Shown here one piece after another: positions 44,864 to 54,900 of a stretch of DNA of 64,000 nt (positions within the stretch are counted from its first letter, which is position 1; each line of letters opens with the position of its first letter). The translations under genes were made by a program, and so were the position numbers. Origin of the DNA: Neobacillus bataviensis (GTDB lineage Bacteria; Bacillota; Bacilli; Bacillales_B; DSM-18226); assembly GCF_019969725.1 (NCBI RefSeq), contig NZ_JAHXYW010000011.1:148827-212826 (forward strand). The letters run 5' to 3'. The notes below the pieces were generated by a model. The model did not search any database, was not told where the DNA came from, and saw only the letters and a list, made by a program, of their open reading frames with translations.

Positions 44864-45504
44864 CGAAGCTGAATCCTCCTTTCGATGAAATTAGCAAGAA
44901 TGGTTAATAAATAGATAATAATAAAGTAAATCACACCGACTGCCAGCCAAATTTTAAACGCTTCAAAGGTAGCCGATGCCTGAATTTGTCCTTGCTGTGT
45001 TAAATCGGCTATGCCGATAACAGATAAAAGAGACGTATCCTTTAAGCTAATAATAGACTGGTTCGTAATGGTAGGAAGCATTCTTCTAAAAGCCTGAGGA
45101 AGCACGACATACCGCATGGTTTGGGATGCCGTGAAACCAATCGATCTTGCGGCTTCCGTTTGCCCCTTATCAATTGACTGAATTCCAGCGCGAATGATCT
45201 CAGCAAAATAAGCCCCTGCATTGATAGCAACCGTGATAATCCCTGCTGTTGTACTATTCAATGACACTATATGAAGGGAATTGACACCGAAATAAATAAA
45301 GAACAATTGAACAATAAATGGCGTTCCGCGAATCGCATCAACATATATCTTTGCAATCCAGTTCAAAATCTTTATTGGGGCTAATCGTAATAAGGCTACG
45401 ACCAAACCAATTAAAAAACCTAGAATAATAGCTATGACAAATATATAGAGGGTTACTTGAAGCCCTTTTAATAACATAGGCAATGCTGCTGAAATTATAT
45501 CCAT
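44860..45504 (-). CDS. Polar amino-acid ABC transporter permease
   Basis: This 214-aa HisM/GlnP-type permease has five helices, with the family signature [20 protein letters not shown] and the coupling helix [20 protein letters not shown] facing the ATPase, then [19 protein letters not shown]. The better start is ATG 45504, as the in-frame ATG at 45513 overlaps the AAAGGGG site. It lies downstream of a terminator that separates it from the binding protein. Confidence 0.92.
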   Translation of the reverse strand: MDIISAALPMLLKGLQVTLYIFVIAIILGFLIGLVVALLRLAPIKILNWIAKIYVDAIRGTPFIVQLFFIYFGVNSLHIVSLNSTTAGIITVAINAGAYFAEIIRAGIQSIDKGQTEAARSIGFTASQTMRYVVLPQAFRRMLPTITNQSIISLKDTSLLSVIGIADLTQQGQIQASATFEAFKIWLAVGVIYFIIIYLLTILANFIERRIQLR

Positions 45505-45525
45505 CCTTATCATCCCCTTTCAAAA

Positions 45526-45549
45526 AGAAAGCGCGCAGGTTCGCGCGCA
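45526..45549 (-). terminator. Intercistronic (leaky) terminator inside the amino-acid ABC operon
   Basis: On the minus strand GCGCGCGAACCTGCGCGC folds with a tight loop and is followed by TTTCTTTTT. It lies between the binding-protein stop (45568) and the permease ribosome binding site, so it probably reduces read-through and keeps the binding protein in excess. Confidence 0.75.
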
Positions 45550-45567
45550 TTAAGTTTGGCTTATCTA

Positions 45568-46344
45568 TTATTCACCAAGGTAAGTTTTAATGATTTTATC
45601 GTAAGTTCCATCCTTTTTTAGCTCAGCAAGACCTTTATCAATTTTTTTCAAAAGATCTTGGTTTTGACCTTTTAATACGGCAATTCCATATTGGTCTCCA
45701 TTTAAGCGGTCACCAACGATTTTTAAGCCAAGGTCTTTTTGGGCAATAGCATAAGAGATTACTGGATAATCTTCAATAAGTGCATCAGCATTTCCGTTTG
45801 ATACTTCTTGGAACATTGCCGGGCTGTCGTTAAATTGAACAACATTGATTCCTAGCTTAGCTGCATTATCCTGTGCATATTTCGCACCAGTTGTTCCTTT
45901 TTTAACTGCAACAGTTTTGCCTTTTAGGTCATCAACAGATTTAATAGTTGAATTATCTTCTTTTACAATTACTGTCAGTCCTGCATCAAAATACGGTGTT
46001 GAGAAATCAACTACTTTCTTTCTTTCATCCGTAATACTCATACCAGCAATAGCAACATCCAATTGATTCGCTTGCATAGCTGGAATAATTCCGCCAAAAT
46101 CCATTGGGGAAAGTTCAATTTTAAAGCCTTGGTTTTTCGCAATCGCATTGATTAAATCAATATCAATTCCTTTATATTCGTTACCTTCTTTAAATTCAAA
46201 CGGAGGATAGGTCGTATCGACACCAACTTTATATACTTTGCTGCTGCCTTTTTCTTCTTTCCCACCTGCTGTATCACTGCTTCCACAAGCAGCAATAAAG
46301 ATTGATAGAATCAGAAACAAGCTTAATAAACCCAATTTCTTCAT
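45568..46344 (-). CDS. Polar amino-acid ABC transporter substrate-binding lipoprotein
   Basis: This 258-aa lipoprotein has signal LGLLSLFLILSIFIAACGSS with lipobox, and class 3 (GlnH/ArtP) motifs: YKVGVDTTYPPFEF, KGIDIDLINAIAKNQG, IAGMSITDERKKVVDFSTPY and AVKKGTTGAKYAQ. The Arg of TDERKK binds the ligand's carboxylate. The first gene of the operon, it has AGGGGTG before the ATG. It captures an amino acid outside the membrane; the Asp/Glu pocket residues cannot separate glutamine from arginine or cystine. Confidence 0.92.
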   Translation of the reverse strand: MKKLGLLSLFLILSIFIAACGSSDTAGGKEEKGSSKVYKVGVDTTYPPFEFKEGNEYKGIDIDLINAIAKNQGFKIELSPMDFGGIIPAMQANQLDVAIAGMSITDERKKVVDFSTPYFDAGLTVIVKEDNSTIKSVDDLKGKTVAVKKGTTGAKYAQDNAAKLGINVVQFNDSPAMFQEVSNGNADALIEDYPVISYAIAQKDLGLKIVGDRLNGDQYGIAVLKGQNQDLLKKIDKGLAELKKDGTYDKIIKTYLGE

Positions 46345-46574
46345 TTAATTCACCCCTATATTTTTTGATAATTCTTTTTAGCAGAATATATTGAAATTCC
46401 ATTACTAATATAGCATAGTTATTAATCATTTAAAAAGTATAAATTATTGGAATATAAATTCTCTTTAGTGAATAAATATAACAAGGGCATGCCGCACCAT
46501 TGTCGCTGCTATATTTTAAGAGGTTTTAAAAATATTGATTTGAATACAAAATAAATTTTGAATAATATTGTTAA

Positions 46575-46615
46575 ATTAAAAGCCCTACTACTTTTTATGT
46601 AATAGGGCATTTGTT
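46575..46615 (-). terminator. Terminator of VWA gene
   Basis: Stem GCCCTA / TAGGGC with a 15-base loop and T-rich flank lies just beyond the VWA stop. The rest of the 46345-46622 gap is AT-rich with no coding frame seen. Confidence 0.65.
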
Positions 46616-46622
46616 TACTTTT

Positions 46623-47204
46623 TCATTGTCTCATTTCAGATACTGCTTTACATACCACATCGTACATTACTTCGACACCTTTTTCTGAGGCCTCAAAGCT
46701 AAAAGCATTTTCCAGGTCAATTCCAAGACTTTCCGCCTCTTTCTCCGCGTCAATGTTGGCACCAAGGAAAATGAACTCCCAGTTATATTTCTCCTGTTGG
46801 TGCTGGATTAACTCTTTCACTTTTTTATAGGTGTATTCGCGGCTGGCATTTTCCATCCCGTCAGTTGTGATGACAAAAATGACTTGACCAGGTCTTTTAT
46901 CCTCGCTTGTGCTGGATAATCGATACCCTACATCCAAAATTGTCTTCCCAACTGCATCCAGCAGTGCGGTACAGCCTCTAACATAATATTCCTTATCCGT
47001 TAATCTGGCGTTTTGGGCTTCAATGCCATTCCATAAAATTTCATACTGATCATCGAAAAGCACAGTCGTCACGATGGTTTCGCTTGCCAATTGTCTCTGT
47101 TTTTCAATAAAAGCATTAAACCCGCCAATCGTATCACTTTCAAGACCACTCATCGACCCGCTTCGATCCAACAGGAAAATAATCTCTGTTAAATTCTTGT
47201 TCAT
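46623..47204 (-). CDS. VWA-domain protein (TerF/BatA-like, cytoplasmic)
   Basis: This 193-aa protein is a stand-alone von Willebrand A domain with an intact MIDAS site: LLDRSGSMSG (DxSxS), TIGGFNAF (Thr) and TTDGMENASRE (Asp). There is no signal or membrane segment, so it should act in the cytoplasm as an adaptor. The start is ATG 47204 with GGAAAGGA upstream. It is transcribed divergently from the HTH protein at 47299. Single-domain VWA proteins of this kind occur near tellurite-resistance-type and stress genes, but none is near here. Role unknown. Confidence 0.85.
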   Translation of the reverse strand: MNKNLTEIIFLLDRSGSMSGLESDTIGGFNAFIEKQRQLASETIVTTVLFDDQYEILWNGIEAQNARLTDKEYYVRGCTALLDAVGKTILDVGYRLSSTSEDKRPGQVIFVITTDGMENASREYTYKKVKELIQHQQEKYNWEFIFLGANIDAEKEAESLGIDLENAFSFEASEKGVEVMYDVVCKAVSEMRQ

Positions 47205-47298
47205 TTCTATCATCCTTTCCATTTGTTTATACTATAATATTATTTGAGTTCATCCATTATTTGGTCGCTTCACAGGCGACATTTTTGGAGGGGAAGTT

Positions 47299-47799
47299 AT
47301 GCTAGATAAGAAGCTTTTAATAGAATTGCAGGAATATGTTGTAGCTCACTTAAACATATTGATTTTTAAAACGGAAAGTCATATAGAAGGAATTATTTTT
47401 TCTGAGGATCTACAAAATAGCGAGATTGAAGATTTTATTAAAATTAAGCGTAAGCCAACCTTTAATCAGACATTGTTCACCCTTATTGATAAAAAAGGAG
47501 CTAGTGACTCTGAAGTCTATAAAAAGGCAGGAATTGACCGCAGGCATTTCTCCAAAATTCGCTCGAACCCCGAATATCGGCCAGGGAAAAATACCACGAT
47601 CGCTTTGGCGCTGGCTCTTGAACTAAATAAAAAAGAAACCGATAAACTGTTAAGTTCAGCCGGTTTCTCTTTGTCTGACAGTGAAACATTTGATTTAGTC
47701 ATTCAATTTTGCCTCGAGAAAAAAATATTTAATATCCATACTGTTAATCAGGCCTTGGACTACTTCAGTTTGAAACCGTTAGCCGGAGTGGCAGATTGA
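47299..47799 (+). CDS. Helix-turn-helix (Cro/XRE-like) protein, macro-domain-partner type
   Basis: The 166-aa product has an N-terminal ~65-residue unknown part and a C-terminal domain with FNQTLFTLIDKKGASDSEVY, AGIDRRHFSKIRSNPEY and TTIALALALELNKKETDKLL. This domain is often fused to macro or other domains in Gram-positive bacteria and folds like a Cro/XRE DNA-binding unit, but with a longer C-terminal helix (FDLVIQFCLEKKIFNIHTVN). GGAGGGG precedes the ATG. Divergent pairing with the VWA gene suggests a shared function or regulation. Confidence 0.72.
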   Translation: MLDKKLLIELQEYVVAHLNILIFKTESHIEGIIFSEDLQNSEIEDFIKIKRKPTFNQTLFTLIDKKGASDSEVYKKAGIDRRHFSKIRSNPEYRPGKNTTIALALALELNKKETDKLLSSAGFSLSDSETFDLVIQFCLEKKIFNIHTVNQALDYFSLKPLAGVAD

Positions 47800-47825
47800 A
47801 GGGGTATGGCCCTTATCCCTGTCTC

Positions 47826-48533
47826 CTAAACCGTCATTTTCCAGTTTGATAAAGTCAGCCAGTTTTCTTGTTCCTTGTAATCAGGCATGATCTTTCCAAC
47901 AAGGCGCCAGAAGGAGCGGTCGTGATTCAGATGGACCATGTGACACATTTCGTGCACGACCACATAGTCGATTACCTTCTGAGGTGCCATTGCCAGCCTC
48001 CAATTAAAGGTTAACTGCTGCCTTGAATCACAGGTTCCCCAAGTGGTTTTACTATCCGTGATACGAATAGAGCGAGGTTTTGTTTTGAAGTGGCTTTGAT
48101 AAAAAAAGATACTCTTCTCTACCAAGGCCTTGCACTGCTGATAATAGAAGCGCCTCAATGCGTGTTTTATTTTCTCATCTTCTAGCTGCTTCACATATAT
48201 ATGTAACTCTTCACCCTCAAACACCACATAGTCTTCATTAATATTTTTCTCTTGAAAAATCTGTATTGGATAGGTGTTTCCTAAATAAAGAAAGCTCTCC
48301 CCAGGCTCATAGATCTTTTGCTGCGGCCCTTGCAGCCTATCCTTCATTTCTTTTAATTTTTGCTGAATGAGATCCCAATTATCCTCTAATAACTGAAGCA
48401 CCCTTTCATCAGGCGTCCCTTTTGGAGCCTGGACTTCCACATTTCCATAACTATCTATCATAATACCTATAGAGGTTCGGTTTTTGTACTTTATCTCAAA
48501 ACGTATCGTCTTACCAGCGTAAGTATGTATCAT
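47826..48533 (-). CDS. YgjP-family zinc metallopeptidase (DUF45/M48-like)
   Basis: This 235-aa protein matches the YgjP-like DUF45 metallopeptidases: N-terminal beta-rich part (SIGIMIDSYGNVEVQAPKG), the CDSRQQLTFNWRLAMAP region and a zinc site VVHEMCHMVHLNHDRSFW with HExxH (His 194, Glu 195, His 198) and a downstream Asp/His. It is cytoplasmic, with no signal. The physiological substrate is unproven in the family. It lies 13 bases before (downstream of) DUF1456 in the same direction, so they may share a transcript. Confidence 0.87.
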   Translation of the reverse strand: MIHTYAGKTIRFEIKYKNRTSIGIMIDSYGNVEVQAPKGTPDERVLQLLEDNWDLIQQKLKEMKDRLQGPQQKIYEPGESFLYLGNTYPIQIFQEKNINEDYVVFEGEELHIYVKQLEDEKIKHALRRFYYQQCKALVEKSIFFYQSHFKTKPRSIRITDSKTTWGTCDSRQQLTFNWRLAMAPQKVIDYVVVHEMCHMVHLNHDRSFWRLVGKIMPDYKEQENWLTLSNWKMTV

Positions 48534-48546
48534 AACTTTAATGCCT

Positions 48547-49044
48547 TTATCCCCTGTATTTGATAGCTAGACCCTTTAAGAAATTCCTAGCGAATTTATC
48601 ACCGCACTCTTTATAATTCTTATGTCCTTCTTTTCTTAATAAAGCGCCGAGTTCTCCTTTTGACACTGTGATTCCTGCTTTTTCAAATATATCCAGCATT
48701 TCCTCAGTAGTTAACGATAGAGCTATCTTTACTTTCTTTAACAGGAGATTATTAACGTTTACGCTCTTTGGCGACACCGGTAAAGGTGTTTCAGGCTGTC
48801 CTGGTTTGGGTTCTTGTTTTCCTCTTTTAAAAATAATAAAGCCATTTAAAAAGGAATCGAACATACTGTTATTACATTTGATTTGATCGTCGTTTTCCGG
48901 TTCATCATCATCTGATTTTGTAAGAATCTTTATCACTTCTGGCACTGTTACTTCCACGCCGCCAAGCTTAAATATTTCAGCCATTTCTTTATTTTTCAAT
49001 TCAAGTGCATATCTTAGGCGAATTAATATATCGTTATTATCCAC
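48547..49044 (-). CDS. DUF1456 family protein
   Basis: This 165-aa protein has two copies of the DUF1456 repeat (NNDILIRLRYALELKNKEMA at the N-terminus; NNLLLKKVKIALSLTTEEML at ~100), joined by an acidic/proline-rich linker. E. coli YehS is the known relative, of unknown function. The start is GTG 49044 with GGAGG six bases upstream. It contains a C-terminal CGDKFARNFLKGLAIKYRG that repeats the SMFDSFLNGFIIFKRG element of the first half. Confidence 0.83.
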   Translation of the reverse strand: MDNNDILIRLRYALELKNKEMAEIFKLGGVEVTVPEVIKILTKSDDDEPENDDQIKCNNSMFDSFLNGFIIFKRGKQEPKPGQPETPLPVSPKSVNVNNLLLKKVKIALSLTTEEMLDIFEKAGITVSKGELGALLRKEGHKNYKECGDKFARNFLKGLAIKYRG

Positions 49045-49063
49045 AATAGACCTCCGATTTTAA

Positions 49064-49097
49064 AATAGTGCCTGTCACCAAGGCAACAGGCACTATT
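49064..49097. repeat. Hairpin repeat related to the GGTGTCAGGCACC family
   Basis: Arms AATAGTGCCTGT and ACAGGCACTATT (12 bp, perfect) enclose CACCAAGGCA. The arm GTGCCTGTCACC resembles the GTGCCTGACACC of the larger family, with TGAC changed to TGTC. It lies between the VOC and DUF1456 genes, upstream of the latter's GGAGG. Confidence 0.65.
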
Positions 49098-49157
49098 ATA
49101 TCAAGCTATCTTGGTGCAATCCAGCAAATGAAAAGGATCAATGCCTATGAAGAAACC

Positions 49158-49553
49158 CTATTTCGCATTCACATCCGGCTGATGAATCCCAAATACATTT
49201 CCCTCGGTATCAATATAGTATCCTTGCCACGCCATTCCAGGCAGGGCATATTTAGGCATTGCGACCTTACCGCCGTTCTCCAGAATTTTAGATTCCGTTA
49301 CATCGTAGTTTTCCACACCCATTGTACAAGCATAACCATTTAGCGCCTGGTTTGGTTCTGGCGGAGCACTTTGGCGCTGCATTAATGCACCATTGATTCC
49401 AAGTTGATTTTCATCGCCGGTCACGGCTCCAAAGTAAGGCATACCCGCATAATCACTCCAATCTTGGAATGTCCAGCCGAATACCTCACCGTAAAACTTC
49501 TTAGCCCGTTCCATGTCACTCACATGGACTTCGAAATGTACTAATCTCCCCAT
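49158..49553 (-). CDS. VOC-family (glyoxalase/bleomycin-resistance-like) protein
   Basis: This 131-aa vicinal oxygen chelate protein has two beta-alpha-beta units. HFEVHVSDMERAKKFYGEVFG starts the first, GYACTMGVENYDVTES the second, and it ends with YYIDTEGNVFGIHQPD. Metal-binding candidates are the first His and Glu and the second-domain residues. Family members range from glyoxalase to antibiotic-binding and dioxygenase roles; nothing nearby discriminates. GGAGGCAATT precedes the ATG. Single gene. Confidence 0.87.
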   Translation of the reverse strand: MGRLVHFEVHVSDMERAKKFYGEVFGWTFQDWSDYAGMPYFGAVTGDENQLGINGALMQRQSAPPEPNQALNGYACTMGVENYDVTESKILENGGKVAMPKYALPGMAWQGYYIDTEGNVFGIHQPDVNAK

Positions 49554-49674
49554 AATTGCCTCCCATTTTTAATAAAAAATTCTCTTAAATCATTCAATGC
49601 CCGCTTTCAATTTCCTCTCTATTATCGTGAAAAATTTGTAAAAATATTCAATTTTATTAAAACTTAAATATGAA

Positions 49675-49706
49675 AGGCAGTTCCCTCATCTGAGGGCAAA
49701 CTGCCT
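49675..49706 (-). terminator. Likely terminator of sigma/anti-sigma fusion gene
   Basis: Stem AGGCAGTT / AACTGCCT with inner CCCTCA/TGAGGG, just after the stop at 49711. The T tract is weak (TTTCATATTT). Confidence 0.6.
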
Positions 49707-49710
49707 AATG

Positions 49711-51783
49711 TTATTTCAACGAAATCTTCACAACATCATCCAAATATTTCGTCGTATTATATCCATAAATCTCCAGCCTTTTAGGAATCACTTTTTCTCC
49801 AGTATTGTTACCCCGTAACTCCATGCTTTGAACGGTTAAGAAATAGCGAGGCTGCTCGATTTTATCGTATGGGACAATCGCATCGTTACCATATTCCACC
49901 CCGTTTTTATCAACTAGTACTCCTTCAGAATTCATCTCCATGGAACTAGGCTCATTTTCATCCTCACCCACAATATTGAAGTTAAGTGCCTCATACGCTC
50001 GATTCTTAGTTTCATGATTGCTTATGACAATAATGGCAGGCTGTCCAACTTCCAGCTTGTCGATGGAGATTGTACTGCCCGCATATTTAAAGGTTTGAGG
50101 ATATTTCTTAGAAGCATCCAGTTCGATGGTTTTTGGATCTTCAAACGTTAAATTTACAGATTCAAATTGAACGGTAACATCTTTAGGTTTTTCTCCAATA
50201 AAAGGGTCAAAGTGTGTTTTAAGAGTAGTCCAATTCATGTCTTGCTGTGAATCCATAAACGAGCCGCCATACATATCTGCTTTCACTTTTTTATTATTCA
50301 CTTCTAGATTGTCAAAATTAAGAACCTCAATCCGCTTCCCTGGCTGTTCATTACTAATAGCATATTGCAGAATCGTCGCTGTTGGAGCAATGATTAGTTT
50401 ATCAAATCGAACCGGGATCCCCACGACTTCTGTTTCTTGATTCAATGCATATTCGATTGAAGGCTTTTTTGTTACGGGGATCTCAAAGTTCCACTCTCCT
50501 GTTTTATCTTCCATGTTCTCGTAAGCCCTCAAACCATTCCGGTCAGAAGAATCGCGACTCAATTTCTGAAGCTTTGTAATCTTAAGTTTGATGGTCCCAT
50601 TATCCAATTTGAGTGGCAGCAGACCAATTTTTCCTTGATACACATTCTTTTCTTTATTATTTTCTTCCGATTTAAGGTCAGGAGGATAATACCTTGGATA
50701 TGTTTCATGAATCATGATTTCATGTTCGTTCTCCACAGAAACACCCTCTTGAGACTCTATCACATATTGATTATCTTCACCTGTATCTTCTATTTCATAA
50801 AAAACAACCGTTTGAACATCATCAGCAATCGCAGTCTTGATTTTAATTTTCACTCCATCGCTTTCCGCTTCCAGGTTCAGCCTTTCACCCAGGTCCTGTT
50901 GCAGAAAGGCACGCAACTCTTGATCTTCTTCAGTCCAAGTATAGTAGACGTTGGTAAATACCCCAGTAAAAACCTCTATACCTATTAATATTGCGAAAAC
51001 ACTTGCAAGAACGATGCCCATTCTTTTACGTTTCTTGTTCTTCTGTTGTCTGAGCCCTTCTTTTTCTCCCAGCCTAGCTTTGACGTTATCTATGAGATTA
51101 GATGGAACAGGTAAATCCTCCAACCTTTCATAAAGTGTCGACATGGTTAACATGACATCCTGAAAGGCAGCCAAATCCTCCTGACAATCTTGACAATGAA
51201 AAATATGTATCTCTAAATCAATCTTTTTTGACCGATCCAGGGTTCTTTCTAAGTAATCAATGTAATCCTTATGATACTCCCTACAGCCATTAAAGGGTGT
51301 TCCATACCCCATTTCTTTTCTAAGTGACTGGATTCCGGAAAACAAAAGCTCTTTCAGCTTTTCCACTGAAACTTGGAGAAGAAGTGCCGCTTCTTCTTGA
51401 GGGATTCCCTTTACATATGTAAGGAAAACCGCTTCTCTCTCGGACACTTTCAATTGATCAAGTGCTTTAAATAAATCCTGACGCGGTTCACTTTCCTCTG
51501 AAGCTTGTAAACTTCTATTATCAGAAAGCTCCCTGCAGGCATGAATGAAAATGGATGTAACCCATGTTTCGAATGATGTTTCCCGTTTAAATCGCGGCAG
51601 CTCCTTGTGGACTTTTATAATGGACCGGTAAAAAAGCTCTTCCATTTCCTGCTGATTTCTAAGATAGGACCAACCCAGGGTATAGAACGAATGTTTATGC
51701 TGATCGAACCAATCGAGGATGGATTCCACACCTTTTTCTCTTATCGGAGTGATTGAAATGGGATCTGTTTTTGCTGGGATCAT
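49711..51783 (-). CDS. ECF-type sigma factor fused to membrane anti-sigma/DUF4179 sensor
   Basis: The 690-aa protein joins parts that are normally two genes. Residues ~20-85 are a sigma region 2-like helix set (SFYTLGWSYLRNQQEMEELF, FKRETSFETWVTSIFIHACR) and ~105-155 region 4 (LDQLKVSEREAVFLTYVKG, EAALLLQVSVEKLKELL). Then ~167-200 is a zinc-finger anti-sigma motif HIFHCQDC (HxxxCxxC), a helical linker, one membrane helix (~256-276, MGIVLASVFAILIGIEVF) and a ~400-residue outer domain like DUF4179. Start ATG 51783 has AAGGGGGG upstream. It may release the sigma part by proteolysis on an envelope signal. Regions 2 and 4 are less canonical than in free sigma factors. Confidence 0.8.
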   Translation of the reverse strand: MIPAKTDPISITPIREKGVESILDWFDQHKHSFYTLGWSYLRNQQEMEELFYRSIIKVHKELPRFKRETSFETWVTSIFIHACRELSDNRSLQASEESEPRQDLFKALDQLKVSEREAVFLTYVKGIPQEEAALLLQVSVEKLKELLFSGIQSLRKEMGYGTPFNGCREYHKDYIDYLERTLDRSKKIDLEIHIFHCQDCQEDLAAFQDVMLTMSTLYERLEDLPVPSNLIDNVKARLGEKEGLRQQKNKKRKRMGIVLASVFAILIGIEVFTGVFTNVYYTWTEEDQELRAFLQQDLGERLNLEAESDGVKIKIKTAIADDVQTVVFYEIEDTGEDNQYVIESQEGVSVENEHEIMIHETYPRYYPPDLKSEENNKEKNVYQGKIGLLPLKLDNGTIKLKITKLQKLSRDSSDRNGLRAYENMEDKTGEWNFEIPVTKKPSIEYALNQETEVVGIPVRFDKLIIAPTATILQYAISNEQPGKRIEVLNFDNLEVNNKKVKADMYGGSFMDSQQDMNWTTLKTHFDPFIGEKPKDVTVQFESVNLTFEDPKTIELDASKKYPQTFKYAGSTISIDKLEVGQPAIIVISNHETKNRAYEALNFNIVGEDENEPSSMEMNSEGVLVDKNGVEYGNDAIVPYDKIEQPRYFLTVQSMELRGNNTGEKVIPKRLEIYGYNTTKYLDDVVKISLK

Positions 51784-51865
51784 AAATGTGTTCCCCCCTT
51801 TAAAATTCTCTTTAAAAACAAGAGCATGACTCAATTTTTCCAATCTTTACCTTCATAATAGCATA

Positions 51866-51903
51866 AAAACTCATTTGCAATTCATTATTGCAAATGAGTT
51901 TTC
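51866..51903 (-). terminator. Terminator of UvrA-like gene
   Basis: A 13-bp perfect stem AACTCATTTGCAA / TTGCAAATGAGTT with a seven-base loop, followed by T run in the minus direction. Confidence 0.9.
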
Positions 51904-51918
51904 TATTACTGACTGAAT

Positions 51919-54900
51919 TTATTGATTCCGCTCAAGGCATTGATAAACCGCCACCATATCTCGTTTATTCAACTCACGAATACGATTAAAAATTGGAATA
52001 TCAGCAACGTCCTCCGTTTGTAAGCTTTCAGCCACCACATCACTTACCTTGCCAGTGAGCCAGGTTTGTACAGCTATGCCTTCAACGATTTCCTTCCGCC
52101 CCTCTTCATTGATGCCGCTTGCATAACAGCTGACACATGGAACCGATAATTTATACACGCCATCATGGAGATTATCTTCTGAAATGACCTTCTTCCCTTT
52201 ACAGAACGGACATGGATGACTCGCTTTAATCTTATTAATTTGGGTAACAATCTTTTTGTAACCAAACGCTTCATAGACATATGTTAGTTTTTTGTATTTT
52301 CCATTGGTGAAGTACTTGTCAATAATGGTTTCTCTCGTTTCCGTAATATTGGCAAAATCACAGATGGTAACCTGGTTTTTATTGCATATGGCTTCGATAT
52401 TGCCTTTAATATTGTCCCAGAATGGCAAGGTATTTTGTAAAACCACTTCGTAGCCAGCAAAACTTGCCAGCTCAAGTTCCAGCATTTTTAGCCTTACTTG
52501 TGTCTCTCTTGGCAGAAAAGAAACATCCTCAGTCAGCACCATATCTCCGCCAACAATGGATTTCAGTTTTTCCAGTTCTGGCAGCTTCCCTACCGTTTTG
52601 ATGACCTGAGTAATCGGTTGTTGGATAATCTCACGGATATCCATGTCACCAAATCTTAGCTTTTTATGATGGTTCAGCACGGTTCCTTGACATACTGGAC
52701 AAGTAATCATCTCTTTTGAAGCTTTCATATGCTCCTTAATAATGGATTTCGAAATGAACATATACCGCCCAATGATGATATTGAAGCCCTCCCATGTTCT
52801 TTGTGCCTTGCCTGCTTTATCATAAAATGACTTTTCCCAATAACCATATAAAAAGGTATGCCTTTCTGCCTCTGTCATCTCATTATAGCTTTTACTAATA
52901 TCTTGCCCTAGCTCGTTCTTGATCTCATCAAATAGGAATTGCAATTTTGGATATTGATAGTATTTTAATACTTCCATCACGTCAGGATGTAATAAGCCCT
53001 CCCAAAATGGCGCATTCTTATCTTGGATGACCACTTCAAAATCAAATTTTTCAATTACCCTTCGCCCAGAACAGCTTGGACAATGATTTTCTTGACTAAA
53101 GAAATCGAAGCTTCTTGTATCTTTATTGGTCGGATGTGCAGCCACAATATGGTTAATCAAACCTCCAATTTCATAGAGAAAACTATATTTACTATACAAG
53201 TGACGTTCAAGATCAATGGCGATGACAGGTGCGATTTTATCAGATTCATATTCACCATAAATCAAACGGGCCATGGATGATAAGCTTTTTAAGATGCCGC
53301 CCTTATAGACGTTTTCTGCATTTTTAAAATAGCCAATATGATTTTCTATCAAGTAGTTAAGGTCATTTTTTGAATTTAGGGTTGAAGAAATATGCAATGG
53401 CGCAACACTTTTGGTACTGTTATGTTGATTAAAATAATCATCATGACTGACAACTTCAAGATGTTGAACTGGTTCAACCTGTCTTTTACCAAAATCAATG
53501 ATAAAATCAGAGCTTTCTAACATATAGGCATTATGTTCAATCATCATGATCGAGACCGATTCATCTTCCAGAATGACCCTGACACTATCAATGAATTGAT
53601 TTAATATATTTTGAGAAAGACCTTTTGAAGGCTCGTCAAATATAAACAGCGTATGCGGGTTTCTTGAGTTAGAAAACAGCTCCGAAACTAAATGGACACA
53701 TTGAAATTCACCCGTCGATAAGGACTGTGTCTTTCTTTCCAACGTCAAATAACCAAGTCCCAGTTTGATCAGCAAACTCAAGCGTTTATGAGCGATGTCT
53801 TCCTTCGGCAGTTCCTCAATAATATCTTCAATCGAGCGCTGAAAAATATCATCAATCTCTTCACTATATTTTGTCAGTTTCTTTTTAATATCAAGAAACG
53901 TCGCTACCGTTGACCGGCTGGTAATCGATTGATTTCGGTCCTGGCCAACCATGACCAGTTTTTCTTTTGGATATCGCTTTAGAAAGTCTTTGGAGATACA
54001 CTCATTTACAAGAGTCGATTTCCCACATCCAGACTCACCCGTAAAAGTAACCAATCTATTTTTAGGAATTCGGATTTCTTCCATTTGAATATTACGACAG
54101 TAAAGATCTTGAAATTGATAGTATTCAGTTGGCATGGAGGGGTTGCGTTCCCAATAGATTGGTTTTGGACGCGGCGATTCTTCCACAATTTTTCCGCCAT
54201 ATTTCCCGCTTCCAGGCCCAAAGAACAATTGCTCATCTGCTGTATCGAGCACCGTGTCGGAATGATCAATCAGCCAAATTTGATTCTTATAGCCCAATTG
54301 TCTAATCTGTTCTAAAATTTTCAATAGGGTGTGGTAATCAAGACCAACTGAAATTTCATCAATAATGATTACAGTATTTTCACTTGCCGCCATGAATTCT
54401 GCCAAGTAAAGCCGTGTTAATTCCCCTCCTGACAATGTACCCATAATTCGATTTAAGGTTAAGTAACCAATATTCATATTGATGATATTTTGGAGAATAT
54501 GCTGTTTTGCTTCACTAATATGTAATTCCTCCGCTAAGGAAAGGATGGATTCAATGCTAAATTCATTGATATCGGAAATACTATGAGGTTTTTCAAATAG
54601 TTCGATTTGTTTCTGTTCAACTTCTTGATTATAGCGCCGGCCGTTACACTTTGGGCATTCGACATTTTTGGTAGTTCCGCGTCCTTTACATGCCGGACAC
54701 CAGCCTAATTCATTATTAAAGGAAAAAACTTCTGGCGAAAGATGAAAGTTTTCTGCAAGCCGCTCTCGAATCTCTTTAAATACACCGGTATGGGTGCCAA
54801 TCGTTGAACGAGGATTCGATGAAATCGAGGATTTCCCTAGAAAAAGTACTAAAGGCATGTCTTCCATCTTTATGGCACTAAAATTCGTTTCCATTATATT

